Assembly (NCBI GenBank): GCA_964464925.1
Contig: CAYXLI010000046.1
Location: forward strand, 1-34,501
DNA length: 34,501 bases
Source: CAYXLI01 sp964464925
GTDB lineage: Bacteria; Acidobacteriota; Terriglobia; Bryobacterales; Bryobacteraceae
Reading direction: 5' to 3'
Part shown: positions 27,196-34,222 of the stretch, in pieces
Layout of the letters: every line of letters begins with the position of its first letter
Numbering within the stretch: the stretch's first letter is position 1
Notes under the pieces: model-generated
What the model was told of the DNA's origin: nothing
The model's input: the letters and a program-made list of their open reading frames with translations, nothing else
The model's database searches: none
Position numbers and translations under genes: made by a program

Positions 27196-27633
27196 CTACC
27201 TAGGTTCGTTTTTTGCGTTTTGCCCGAATTGAGGCTGCATCTCCGGGAACTTTCCGGCCACCTTCCGGACCTCTTCGGGGAAGTCGCCGAACTCCTGCAC
27301 CTGGCGAATCTCAATCACTTCATTGCCAGAGGCGGGGCAGCGGGAAGCCCATTCGATGGCTTCTTCCCTGGAGCGGACCTGAATCATCCAGTAGCCCCCG
27401 ATGACCTCCTTCGCTTCAGCGAAAGGGCCATCAGTTACTTTCGGCTTGCCGCCCTCGAACGAGACCCGCGCGCCCATCGACGGCGGATGGAGACCGTCGA
27501 GCGCGAGCAATACGCCGGCCTTTTGCATCGACTCGTTGTACTTCATCATTGCCTCAACCGCCTTGGCGTCAGGCATCGCGCCGGGCTCGGCTTTCTCATA
27601 TCCCTTCGGGATCATAATCATCATGAATCGCAT
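27196..27633 (-). CDS. DGPF-domain (YCII-related) protein
   Basis: This 145-aa protein has the YCII-related/DGPF fold: MRFMMIMIPKG start, DGLHPPSMGARV, and VTDGPFAEAKEVIGGYWMIQV with the naming DGPF at residues 68-71. The start is ATG 27633, chosen because AGAGGAG lies 8 bases upstream; the open frame extends farther but through the promoter. DGPF proteins accompany ECF42 sigma factors very widely and are probably regulated by them; their biochemical role is unsettled. Expressed from the TGTCGA/CGAC promoter at 27681-27707, it precedes the sigma gene in the same operon. Confidence 0.92.
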   Translation of the reverse strand: MRFMMIMIPKGYEKAEPGAMPDAKAVEAMMKYNESMQKAGVLLALDGLHPPSMGARVSFEGGKPKVTDGPFAEAKEVIGGYWMIQVRSREEAIEWASRCPASGNEVIEIRQVQEFGDFPEEVRKVAGKFPEMQPQFGQNAKNEPR

Positions 27634-27680
27634 TTCCGTATCTCCTCTGACCTTTGGCTGAATTTTGCCTCTATCCTGGC

Positions 27681-27707
27681 GTCGAACCAGGGGCGGCCGA
27701 ATCGACA
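27681..27707 (-). promoter_or_regulatory. ECF42-type promoter of the DGPF-sigma operon
   Basis: On the minus strand TGTCGA (27702-27707) is followed after exactly 17 bases by CGAC (27681-27684). The recalled ECF42 consensus from Streptomyces venezuelae work is TGTCGA in the -35 and CGA/TC in the -10. The predicted transcript would start about 40 bases before the DGPF ATG, leaving room for its ribosome-binding site. This is consistent with the sigma factor activating its own operon. Confidence 0.75.
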
Positions 27708-27775
27708 AGGCTGTGCGAATTTTTTTTTGAGATTTTCAACTGCCGAAAATGATGTGACCTGGGCGGGGGCTGCCG

Positions 27776-28501
27776 CTACCAAACTCCCGGCAGGAGCTTG
27801 TAATGCGTGTGGCGAGCGAACTCTTCATAGCCAGGGAGTTCTTTGCGAAGCGTACGGTCTTCCATGGCGGCACGCCAGACAAACAGTCCGACGATCATCG
27901 CGACGGGCACGTACGTCCACCAGGAACCGAGAATGAGCGGCGTGGCGATGTTCTGGAGGATGCAACCGACATACATTGGATGGCGCACGAAACCGTACGG
28001 TCCGCTCGCGATGACATGGTGATCACGGTCTCGCTGAATACGGACCAGGCATTCCAGGTGGGGATTGGTGATCATTGCCGCCGTGATTGGGATCCAGGCG
28101 AGAAGAAACAGGATCACACCGGGGTAGACCATGTCGAAAGCCATCGCAGACCAGCCGAAACGCACCGCGTCCAGTCCTGCCACGAGCGGCACGATAAACA
28201 GCAGGATCGTACACAGCGCAACGAACACCTCGTCAAAGGATTCCGCTCCAGCCTGCAGTTTCGAGCGCGCAACCACTACATCCGGATTCTTCCGGATTAC
28301 CAGAATCGCATTGATCGCCACACTGCAAAGACAGAGAGCAAGGTAAATCCATGCGCGCGAAACATCCACTTTGCCAGCCGCCGCGAAGAAGACGATAGCC
28401 CAGGCCGCAAGGGAGCCAAGGATCTGCATCAAACGTTTGAGGACGGCGCGCGTGATCTCCGGCACGTGCCCGCCGATCTGAACATCCGTTCGGGCGTACA
28501 T
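27776..28501 (-). CDS. Isoprenylcysteine carboxyl methyltransferase (ICMT)-like membrane protein
   Basis: This 241-aa integral membrane protein has about five transmembrane helices (near 23-45, 50-70, 90-112, 118-140, 185-205). The C-terminal ICMT/PEMT-type motif is present: GPYGFVRHPMYVG and EDRTLRKELPGYEEFARHTHYKLLPGVW, which bind S-adenosylmethionine and the membrane substrate in family members. Bacterial members are of mostly unknown substrate; lipids or isoprenoids are likely. ATG 28501 is chosen because GGAGG lies just upstream, over a TTG at 28531. It is 61 bases after the hemY stop and could be the end of the haem-gene unit or a separate gene. Confidence 0.85.
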   Translation of the reverse strand: MYARTDVQIGGHVPEITRAVLKRLMQILGSLAAWAIVFFAAAGKVDVSRAWIYLALCLCSVAINAILVIRKNPDVVVARSKLQAGAESFDEVFVALCTILLFIVPLVAGLDAVRFGWSAMAFDMVYPGVILFLLAWIPITAAMITNPHLECLVRIQRDRDHHVIASGPYGFVRHPMYVGCILQNIATPLILGSWWTYVPVAMIVGLFVWRAAMEDRTLRKELPGYEEFARHTHYKLLPGVW

Positions 28502-28562
28502 TGCAGCCTCCACCCCAACGGTAGCGCGCAATTTGCCTTTGGGGAATGGGGGTCAGCCCACG

Positions 28563-29834
28563 CTACTGGCCGTCTGCGATTCTGCCGGCGATCTGCTTCG
28601 CCATTCGCACGCAGTCGGGTATGCCAACTCCGTAATAGGCGTTGCCCACCACGTGAAGACCGGGGAAGTCCTTCAGCATTTCTTCCACGAGTTCCACACG
28701 CTTCTTGTGGCCGACGGTGTACTGCGGCATGGACTGGGGCCAGGGAATGACGCGCTCGTGCTCGGGGGCCGCGGTAATGCCCATTTTCTGCGTAAGCTCG
28801 CTGCGGACGTCACCGACGTTGCCACTGACGAAGCAGCGGAGGAGTGCTTTGTCCTCCGGAACGCGATGCGGGAACTTCGTCCCCATCCAGGTACAGGCGG
28901 CTACGCTGCGGCGCTCGATTTTCGGGACAAGAAAGCCGAAGCCGTTCAGCGGATGCGGAACGTCAGAGCGCTTGTAGATGAGCGCGACCACGGTGGAAGA
29001 ACTGTACTCGACGGGCGGAAACAGATCCGGGAGGACGTTCTGCGTCTTGCAGGCGACCACAACGCGGGATGCTTCGATCCACTCTCCGTCCACGCGAACG
29101 CGCCAGCCCTTCTCGACGCGATCGACTGTGCCCCGGATGATAGAAGAACCGACGCGGGCGACGAGCGCGTCCACTAACGAGCCGAGGCCATCGCGCAGGG
29201 TGCTGAAGAGAGGCCCTTGCGAGGGCTCGGGAGCCTGCCTGGCACCTTTCGTCAGGCTGCCGTAATTCTCTTCGTACTCGACGAACTTTGTCAGCACCGC
29301 CTGGGCGCTCATCTCGTTCGGATCGCCGCCGAAGACGCCGGCTAGCAGAGGCTCGGTCAGGTAATCCACCACGTCGCGCCCATAGTGGCCGCCGATGAAC
29401 TTTGCCACGGAGACGTCGTCATCCCGATGCAGAGGGCGCCGGAATTGCTCGCGCAGGATCTGTAATTTTCCACCGAGGCCGATCAAGCCCGATCGCAAAA
29501 TGGGGCCTAGCTGCACAGGAACCATCAGCCTCATGCCTTCCGGCATGCGCACCAGTTTGCCGCCCTTCCAGATCCAGGTTGCGCGCAGATGATCGTTGGA
29601 TCCGATGATCTGATCGCCGAGCCCGAGTTCGACCGCAAGCTCGCGCGCCCAGGGTTTGGCTGAGACCCAACTATCCGGTCCGTGCTCCACCACACAGCCG
29701 CAAATCCGCTCTGTCCGGATGATGCCGCCGAGCGTATCGCGTTCAATGAGTTTGAAGGGAATTCCGGCTTTGGAGAGGTAATAAGCGGTGGCAAGTCCGG
29801 AGATGCCACCGCCTATAATGACAACCTGATTCAC
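28563..29834 (-). CDS. hemY: Oxygen-dependent protoporphyrinogen/coproporphyrinogen oxidase (HemY type)
   Basis: This 423-aa flavin enzyme removes six hydrogens from a porphyrinogen, a late haem step. The FAD-binding Rossmann motif VVIIGGGISGLATAYYLSKAG opens the protein, followed by LGGIIRTERICGCVVEHGPDSW and, at the C-terminus, GLHVVGNAYYGVGIPDCVRMAKQIA, all hallmarks of HemY/CgoX. Sequence alone does not tell whether it acts on protoporphyrinogen or coproporphyrinogen. The start is GTG at 29834, directly after the hemE stop (TAAGTG), so translation is coupled. No hemH or hemQ is in the window. Confidence 0.93.
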   Translation of the reverse strand: MNQVVIIGGGISGLATAYYLSKAGIPFKLIERDTLGGIIRTERICGCVVEHGPDSWVSAKPWARELAVELGLGDQIIGSNDHLRATWIWKGGKLVRMPEGMRLMVPVQLGPILRSGLIGLGGKLQILREQFRRPLHRDDDVSVAKFIGGHYGRDVVDYLTEPLLAGVFGGDPNEMSAQAVLTKFVEYEENYGSLTKGARQAPEPSQGPLFSTLRDGLGSLVDALVARVGSSIIRGTVDRVEKGWRVRVDGEWIEASRVVVACKTQNVLPDLFPPVEYSSSTVVALIYKRSDVPHPLNGFGFLVPKIERRSVAACTWMGTKFPHRVPEDKALLRCFVSGNVGDVRSELTQKMGITAAPEHERVIPWPQSMPQYTVGHKKRVELVEEMLKDFPGLHVVGNAYYGVGIPDCVRMAKQIAGRIADGQ

Positions 29835-30857
29835 TTAGGGCTTGAAGTCCCGCACAATCTGCACCACAGCCTTGACGTTCTCTACGGGAGTTTCCGGAAG
29901 GATTCCGTGGCCAAGGTTGAAGATGTGGCCCGGCCGAGTGCCTGTGCGCTTCAAGAGTTCCTGTACGCGCATGCGCAACTCGGGCAGGGGAGAAAAGAGA
30001 ACGGTCGGATCCAGGTTGCCCTGAACCGCCGACCGATAGCTGATGTCCATCCAGGCCTGATCGATGTTTACGCGCCAGTCAACTCCCATGACATCTCCGC
30101 CTGCGGCATGCAGTTCGCGGAAGAAACCCGCTGCGCCCGTTCCGAAGTGGATGACGGGAGCGCCGGTGGAACGGATGCGCTCGATTAGCGCCCGGGAGTA
30201 AGGGGCGACAAAGCGTACATAATCGTCCGGACCGAGCGCGCCCACCCAGCTATCGAACACCTGGATGACGCGCGCACCCGCCGCAACCTGCAGCAGGGCG
30301 AAGGATCCGAGCACGTCAACCAGCTTGCCCATCAAGCGGCGCCAAAGCGTCTCGTCGCGGTACATCATGGTCTTCGTGCGCAGGAACGTCTTGGACGGGC
30401 CACCCTCGATCATGTAGCTGGCGAGGGTGAAGGGTGCGCCCACGAAGCCGATAACCGGTACGCGCCCCGCCAGCGCTTTTACGACCTGCTGAATCGATTC
30501 GCCGACATAACCGAGGTCATCGGTGTTCGAGATGGACAAGGAATCGACGTCGTTGGACGTACGGACCGGGTTGTCGATCTGCGGCCCCTCTCCCTGCACG
30601 AACTGCAGCTTGAGTCCCATGGGCTCGACAGGCAGCAGCAGGTCCGCGAAGATAATCGCGGCGTCCACATCGAGAACCTCAACCGGCTGCAGAGTGACCG
30701 CAGCCGCCAGGTCGGGCCGTTTGCATATTTCGAGAATGCTGTGTTTGGCCCGGATGTCCCGGTATTGTTTCATGTACCGGCCAGCCTGCCGCATAAACCA
30801 GACGGGACGGACGTCCGTCGGCCGCCGGCGGCAAGCATCGAGAAAACGGCTGTTCAT
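29835..30857 (-). CDS. hemE: Uroporphyrinogen decarboxylase
   Basis: This 340-aa cytoplasmic enzyme removes the four acetate carboxyl groups of uroporphyrinogen III to give coproporphyrinogen III. Family signatures are RPVWFMRQAGRYM near 17-29, IIFADLLLPVEPMG near 70, GFVGAPFTLASYMIEGG near 125, FDSWVGALGPDDY near 195 and GNLDPTVLF and FNLGHGILPETP near the end. Length is normal. ATG 30857 is chosen because it overlaps the apbE stop as ATGA; an upstream in-frame ATG at 30872 is possible. The stop abuts the hemY GTG, giving an apbE-hemE-hemY run with coupled translation. Confidence 0.95.
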   Translation of the reverse strand: MNSRFLDACRRRPTDVRPVWFMRQAGRYMKQYRDIRAKHSILEICKRPDLAAAVTLQPVEVLDVDAAIIFADLLLPVEPMGLKLQFVQGEGPQIDNPVRTSNDVDSLSISNTDDLGYVGESIQQVVKALAGRVPVIGFVGAPFTLASYMIEGGPSKTFLRTKTMMYRDETLWRRLMGKLVDVLGSFALLQVAAGARVIQVFDSWVGALGPDDYVRFVAPYSRALIERIRSTGAPVIHFGTGAAGFFRELHAAGGDVMGVDWRVNIDQAWMDISYRSAVQGNLDPTVLFSPLPELRMRVQELLKRTGTRPGHIFNLGHGILPETPVENVKAVVQIVRDFKP

Positions 30858-31957
30858 TGAAGCCACGCGCATGCCAGTTCCGATCTGTCTTCGCAGAGAT
30901 ACACGCGAAACCCTTTCGATTTCAACTCCGAGCGCCATAGCTGGCGCGTCTTGCTGTCGGGCTTAGCGCCGTCTATAAAGAACGGCTTAGCCCATGCCTC
31001 GCTGTCGATCGTTCTGGGTGCAATCACAGATGCCGACAACATTCCCTGGGACGGCCACCCGGTTCGCGGATCCATAATATGGCTGTAGATCCGGCCTTCG
31101 GCCCGGAAAAACTTCTCGTAACTTCCGGACGTGGACAGCGACTCATCCCTCAAGAACAACTCCTGCACTGTTTTCTCCGGCGATTTCGGATTGCGAATGC
31201 TCATCCGCCATCCGCGGGGTTCGTCCGGAGGAGTTCCGATGGCATAGATGCTGCTGCCGCCGCCGCTCACCATGGCGGATCGAACTCCATACTGCTTCAG
31301 GATTCCGGCCATCCGGTCCACGGCGTAGCCCTTTCCGATTCCGCCGGGATCGATTTCGACGCCCTTTTTCGCGAAACGCACCGTTAGTTCCTTGGCGTTG
31401 AGAATAATATTGCGATACCCGACATAGTCCAAAGCGCCACGAACCTCGGCCCGGTGCGGCAGATGTCCCGAGCCCTTGTAAAAGCCCCAGACTTTCATTA
31501 ACGGTCCGACGCTGATGTCGAAAGCACCGTCACTGTGGCGGCTGTAGTCCAAGCAGGCCGCCAAAAGATCGAACAGCTCCTTTGAGACCTTAACGGGACG
31601 TTCCCCGGCATATTTATTGACTTGGCTCCATTCGCTAGTAGGACGATAGTTCGAAAGGAGTTGGTCTAGCCGGCGTACTTCTTCGAACGCCAATTCGATG
31701 ATTCCCAACATCTTCTGACGGTCTTCCCCATAGGCGATAATGGAGTACGTTGACCCCATCGCGTCCATACTCTCTTCGAAGCGAAGAGTTTCTGGCCGTG
31801 CGCCGGTGAGGGTAACCCCCAGAGCCGTTACCATTGAAAATATCACAACGGCTTTGCGGGTGTCTGCCTTTTTTACTGAAAAGACGCGGGATAGGCAGTT
31901 TGTTATAACGTGTGGGAGAACGGAAGGCGATCGCTTCCGCACGAATTCGGGATCCAC
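30854..31957 (-). CDS. apbE: FAD:protein FMN transferase (ApbE family)
   Basis: Up to 367 aa. Members covalently attach FMN from FAD to Thr/Ser of exported flavoproteins, using Mg2+. Motifs are SMDAMGSTYSIIAYG, DGAFDISVGPLMKVWGF near 142, DPGGIGKGYAVDRMAG near 205, SMVSGGGSS-like AMVSGGGSSIYAIG near 230 and SGSYEKFF plus YSHIMDPRTGWP near 290. A hydrophobic segment near 36-53 would anchor or export it. The start is uncertain: GTG 31957 has AGGAG only 2 bases before it, and another GTG lies at 31942. It overlaps hemE by ATGA. No flavinylated partner is visible, so its place among haem genes is unexplained. Confidence 0.88.
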   Translation of the reverse strand: MDPEFVRKRSPSVLPHVITNCLSRVFSVKKADTRKAVVIFSMVTALGVTLTGARPETLRFEESMDAMGSTYSIIAYGEDRQKMLGIIELAFEEVRRLDQLLSNYRPTSEWSQVNKYAGERPVKVSKELFDLLAACLDYSRHSDGAFDISVGPLMKVWGFYKGSGHLPHRAEVRGALDYVGYRNIILNAKELTVRFAKKGVEIDPGGIGKGYAVDRMAGILKQYGVRSAMVSGGGSSIYAIGTPPDEPRGWRMSIRNPKSPEKTVQELFLRDESLSTSGSYEKFFRAEGRIYSHIMDPRTGWPSQGMLSASVIAPRTIDSEAWAKPFFIDGAKPDSKTRQLWRSELKSKGFRVYLCEDRSELACAWLQ

Positions 31958-32012
31958 TTCTCCTAAGTTAGCCCCTAGGAAGGGACGCCCACAAGAGTAG
32001 GGTGAATTACAT

Positions 32013-32372
32013 TTATCCTGTTCGCGGGCGACCTTTGCGGATTCTCTTCAACAAATGAGGGATGCGCGAGCCGAGGTCAGCAGCAATTGCGGCCTCGAAA
32101 TGGAGATCCGGAACGCGGAACAGGTCGAGGCGATGCCCGACCTCACTCTTCAGAAATCCCTTGGCATGATTGAGTGCCTCCAGGGTCTGGGCCTGCGCGC
32201 CGGAGTCGCCAGTCATGGTCAGGCGTACGCTGGCACGGCGCCCATCGGGTGACAGCAGCACCTCCGAGATCCCCTCGATGTCGATCCGCGGATCGCGCAT
32301 CTCGTAGTTGATGATTTCCTCCAACTCCTCCCGAAGGGCTTCAGCAACGCGCTCTGATCTGCGGGGGTCCAT
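32013..32372 (-). CDS. rbfA: Ribosome-binding factor A
   Basis: This 119-aa KH-type protein helps 30S maturation by acting on 16S rRNA. The sequence shows the family start RSERVAEALREELEEIINYEMRDPRI, the middle VLLSPDGRRASVRLTMTG and the LRLxxxPDLHFExD-like segment RLDLFRVPDLHFEAAIAADLGSRI. It starts 4 bases after the DUF503 stop, the classic arrangement in infB-ylxP-rbfA-truB loci, although infB is not adjacent here. apbE follows after 55 bases and may be a new unit. Confidence 0.95.
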   Translation of the reverse strand: MDPRRSERVAEALREELEEIINYEMRDPRIDIEGISEVLLSPDGRRASVRLTMTGDSGAQAQTLEALNHAKGFLKSEVGHRLDLFRVPDLHFEAAIAADLGSRIPHLLKRIRKGRPRTG

Positions 32373-32376
32373 ACTT

Positions 32377-32664
32377 CTACGCTAACCATTCCAAGGTTGC
32401 TGCCACAAGCATGCCGCCCAAGATGCCGGCGGCTTCATCTTCCACAGCACGAAGTGTGTTCTCCGCGATGACCTGATCACTGGCCACTGTGACTGCCGCG
32501 ACGACACCGCGCTGCCAGAGTTCCTGATGGTCGATTTCCGCTACCGACACGTTGTGACGCGCGCGCAGACGATCTTTCAGACTCTTGACCACCTGCCGCT
32601 TGTCCTTTAAAGAGTGGGATTCTTCGATGCGTAGTTCCAGAGAGAGGACGCCAATGCACGCCAT
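32377..32664 (-). CDS. DUF503/YlxP-family protein
   Basis: This 95-aa small protein matches the DUF503/YlxP family: MACIGVLSLELRI, SHSLKDKRQVVKSLKDRLRARHNVSVAEI, WQRGVVAAVTVASD. It is normally encoded between infB and rbfA and is thought to be tied to ribosome or RNA function, without a settled role. ATG 32664 is chosen over the longer open frame because it yields the family N-terminus. The gene ends 4 bases before rbfA. Here the gene upstream is a radical SAM protein instead of infB, so the usual locus has been rearranged. Confidence 0.9.
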   Translation of the reverse strand: MACIGVLSLELRIEESHSLKDKRQVVKSLKDRLRARHNVSVAEIDHQELWQRGVVAAVTVASDQVIAENTLRAVEDEAAGILGGMLVAATLEWLA

Positions 32665-32709
32665 GTCTAATTGTTCACACGCCGCGGGCGCCGGCAAGCG
32701 AAATCGAGT

Positions 32710-34137
32710 TCAGTTCACCACTTCGATTTTCCTCGTTGCAAAGCAGGAGGTTTCGCCCGATTCCGTACGCGCCACCAATCGCAGCTCGTAGGCGCCGTTC
32801 CCCACGGAAGGAATGTACACCATGGTCTTCCAGCCGCATCTGGCCGCCTCTTGATAACCGGCATTCTGCGCGCAGTCCTGGCGGATGTGGAAGTGTTCAA
32901 TGCTGCCCAGGCGATTCGCATCGAGAAAAACTTCAATTTCGCGAATTGGATTCTGCGCGCGCGTGCTATACGCGTATCCGGTGAGCGCCAGCCGATCCCT
33001 GGTCCTCAGCGCCGCGCGGTTTTCGGGACCATAACAATTCTCGATCTGGCCTACGACCTGCGGGGAAGACTGGCCGAGCGCCGCGAGTGGAACATCGACG
33101 TGCGCCGGACGGTCGGACGAGGGCAATTCAATCGGCTCCTCCTTGTCCACAAACCTTCGTACAACCGGCAGCGAACGCAAAAGAGATCGCGTGCGATACT
33201 GGCGCCTGTAAGCCTTCACTTCGCGCACATAATCGTCCAGATCGCACATTCCAAGCGGTTCGGTTGTGAGTGGTTCGTCCGGTAACGCCCTGTACATTTC
33301 GAGGCAGCCCTGGCAATGCTCAGCGGGGCAGGTTACCGATGTACGGGGCAACTCGGGGACGCCGTCAACAAACCAGTTGCGGCGGGTTTCGCTGAAGCAA
33401 TATACCTCAATACTTCCGTCGTAGAGCACGTAGTAACTCAATGCGGGATGGAAGCACTGACGTCCCTTTGTCACCGGATTCGACAGCCGGTATTTGAGAT
33501 CGACAGGCGTGTTGTAACGTCGCAGGATTCTTACCTCTTCCGGCTCGCGCGTTTCCCGCGATCCGTAAGCGCCCAGCGAGATCATCGCTCCTACATTTAC
33601 GAAAAAACCATTGCGCTCAAAAAGAGCGATAGACCGCTCTCCTTCCGCCAGATTTTCAGGAGCGAGGACATAATTGATTTTGCTGACATGAAAACCCGCG
33701 TCGCGAATTCTTCCGATACGCTGCAGATAGGATTCTATCGAACTCTCTTCGCCCGGGTGATAGGACACGTTTAAAGAGATCCGGTCTTTGCGAACCGACT
33801 GGAAGAATTGGGGATCCCAGGTGCCATTCGTATCGATTCGGATATGAAACCGTTCATCCTGCGTCAACGAGTTCAGGAAACCCAAGATATTCCCGCGGTC
33901 CAGAAACGGCTCACCACCCGTGATTTTCAAATGAATCTCGCGCTGCGGCAACTCTTGAAAGACTTTCAGCCAACTCTCAACGGGGTAATGATCGAAGGCG
34001 TGGGCTTGGGGAGCACCCTCCTTGGAGCGGCGTAAGAAGACCATGACGCCGCAATAGTTGCAAGAATAATTGCACCAGGAGGTCAAATGCCAGGAGATCC
34101 GAACGGAATCTCTCAGGTGTTCCGGAAGAGGAAGCAT
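32710..34137 (-). CDS. Radical SAM protein with C-terminal cysteine cluster and fused beta-type domain
   Basis: This 475-aa protein opens with the radical SAM cluster motif CNYSCNYC (C22, C26, C29) and the SAM-binding ITGGEPF near 73-79. A second set of cysteines (C228, C247, C270, C275, C278, C298) resembles a SPASM/Twitch-type auxiliary Fe-S site. Residues about 365-475 form a separate beta-rich domain (LTGYAYS, IREIEVFLDANRLGS, GNGAYELRLVARTESG). Its pattern recalls accessory domains on cell-surface polysaccharide enzymes. The substrate is unknown and no precursor-peptide gene was seen beside it. ATG 34137 lacks a ribosome-binding site. It precedes DUF503 and rbfA by 45 bases in the same direction. 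Confidence 0.85.
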   Translation of the reverse strand: MLPLPEHLRDSVRISWHLTSWCNYSCNYCGVMVFLRRSKEGAPQAHAFDHYPVESWLKVFQELPQREIHLKITGGEPFLDRGNILGFLNSLTQDERFHIRIDTNGTWDPQFFQSVRKDRISLNVSYHPGEESSIESYLQRIGRIRDAGFHVSKINYVLAPENLAEGERSIALFERNGFFVNVGAMISLGAYGSRETREPEEVRILRRYNTPVDLKYRLSNPVTKGRQCFHPALSYYVLYDGSIEVYCFSETRRNWFVDGVPELPRTSVTCPAEHCQGCLEMYRALPDEPLTTEPLGMCDLDDYVREVKAYRRQYRTRSLLRSLPVVRRFVDKEEPIELPSSDRPAHVDVPLAALGQSSPQVVGQIENCYGPENRAALRTRDRLALTGYAYSTRAQNPIREIEVFLDANRLGSIEHFHIRQDCAQNAGYQEAARCGWKTMVYIPSVGNGAYELRLVARTESGETSCFATRKIEVVN

Positions 34138-34171
34138 AAAAGAGGAGAGCTCAGCGACTTTCTTATTACAA

Positions 34172-34191
34172 CATGGGGTCAGACCCCAATG
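34172..34191. repeat. Perfect GGGGTC-A-GACCCC palindrome between radical SAM and HNH genes
   Basis: GGGGTC (34175-34180) and GACCCC (34182-34187) form a hairpin around a single A, extended by CAT/ATG flanks with one bulged base. No T-run follows on either strand. From memory, similar GGGGTCAGACCCC palindromes mark ends of REP-associated tyrosine-transposase elements or dispersed repeats in some genomes. No transposase is present, so this is either a solitary repeat or an mRNA 3'-end hairpin. The rest of 34138-34222 holds nothing else I recognise. Confidence 0.45.
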
Positions 34192-34222
34192 GTTGGCTTA
34201 CACTTTTTGTCAGAACAGCACG

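Noticed and set aside
27715..27760. Poly-T run and ATTTTC/GAAAAT inverted repeat as a terminator of the ICMT-like gene
   Set aside because: The T-run is on the + strand ahead of the hairpin, whereas the gene is on the minus strand and would need T residues after the stem.
28540..28562. A GGGGTCAG-like sequence after hemY as a second copy of the 34175 palindrome
   Set aside because: Only part of the sequence matches and the arms do not pair well, so it is a chance similarity.
27803..28750. A 315-residue + strand open frame over the ICMT-like and hemY genes
   Set aside because: It is Arg/His-rich with no recognisable domain and lies antisense to two well-supported genes.
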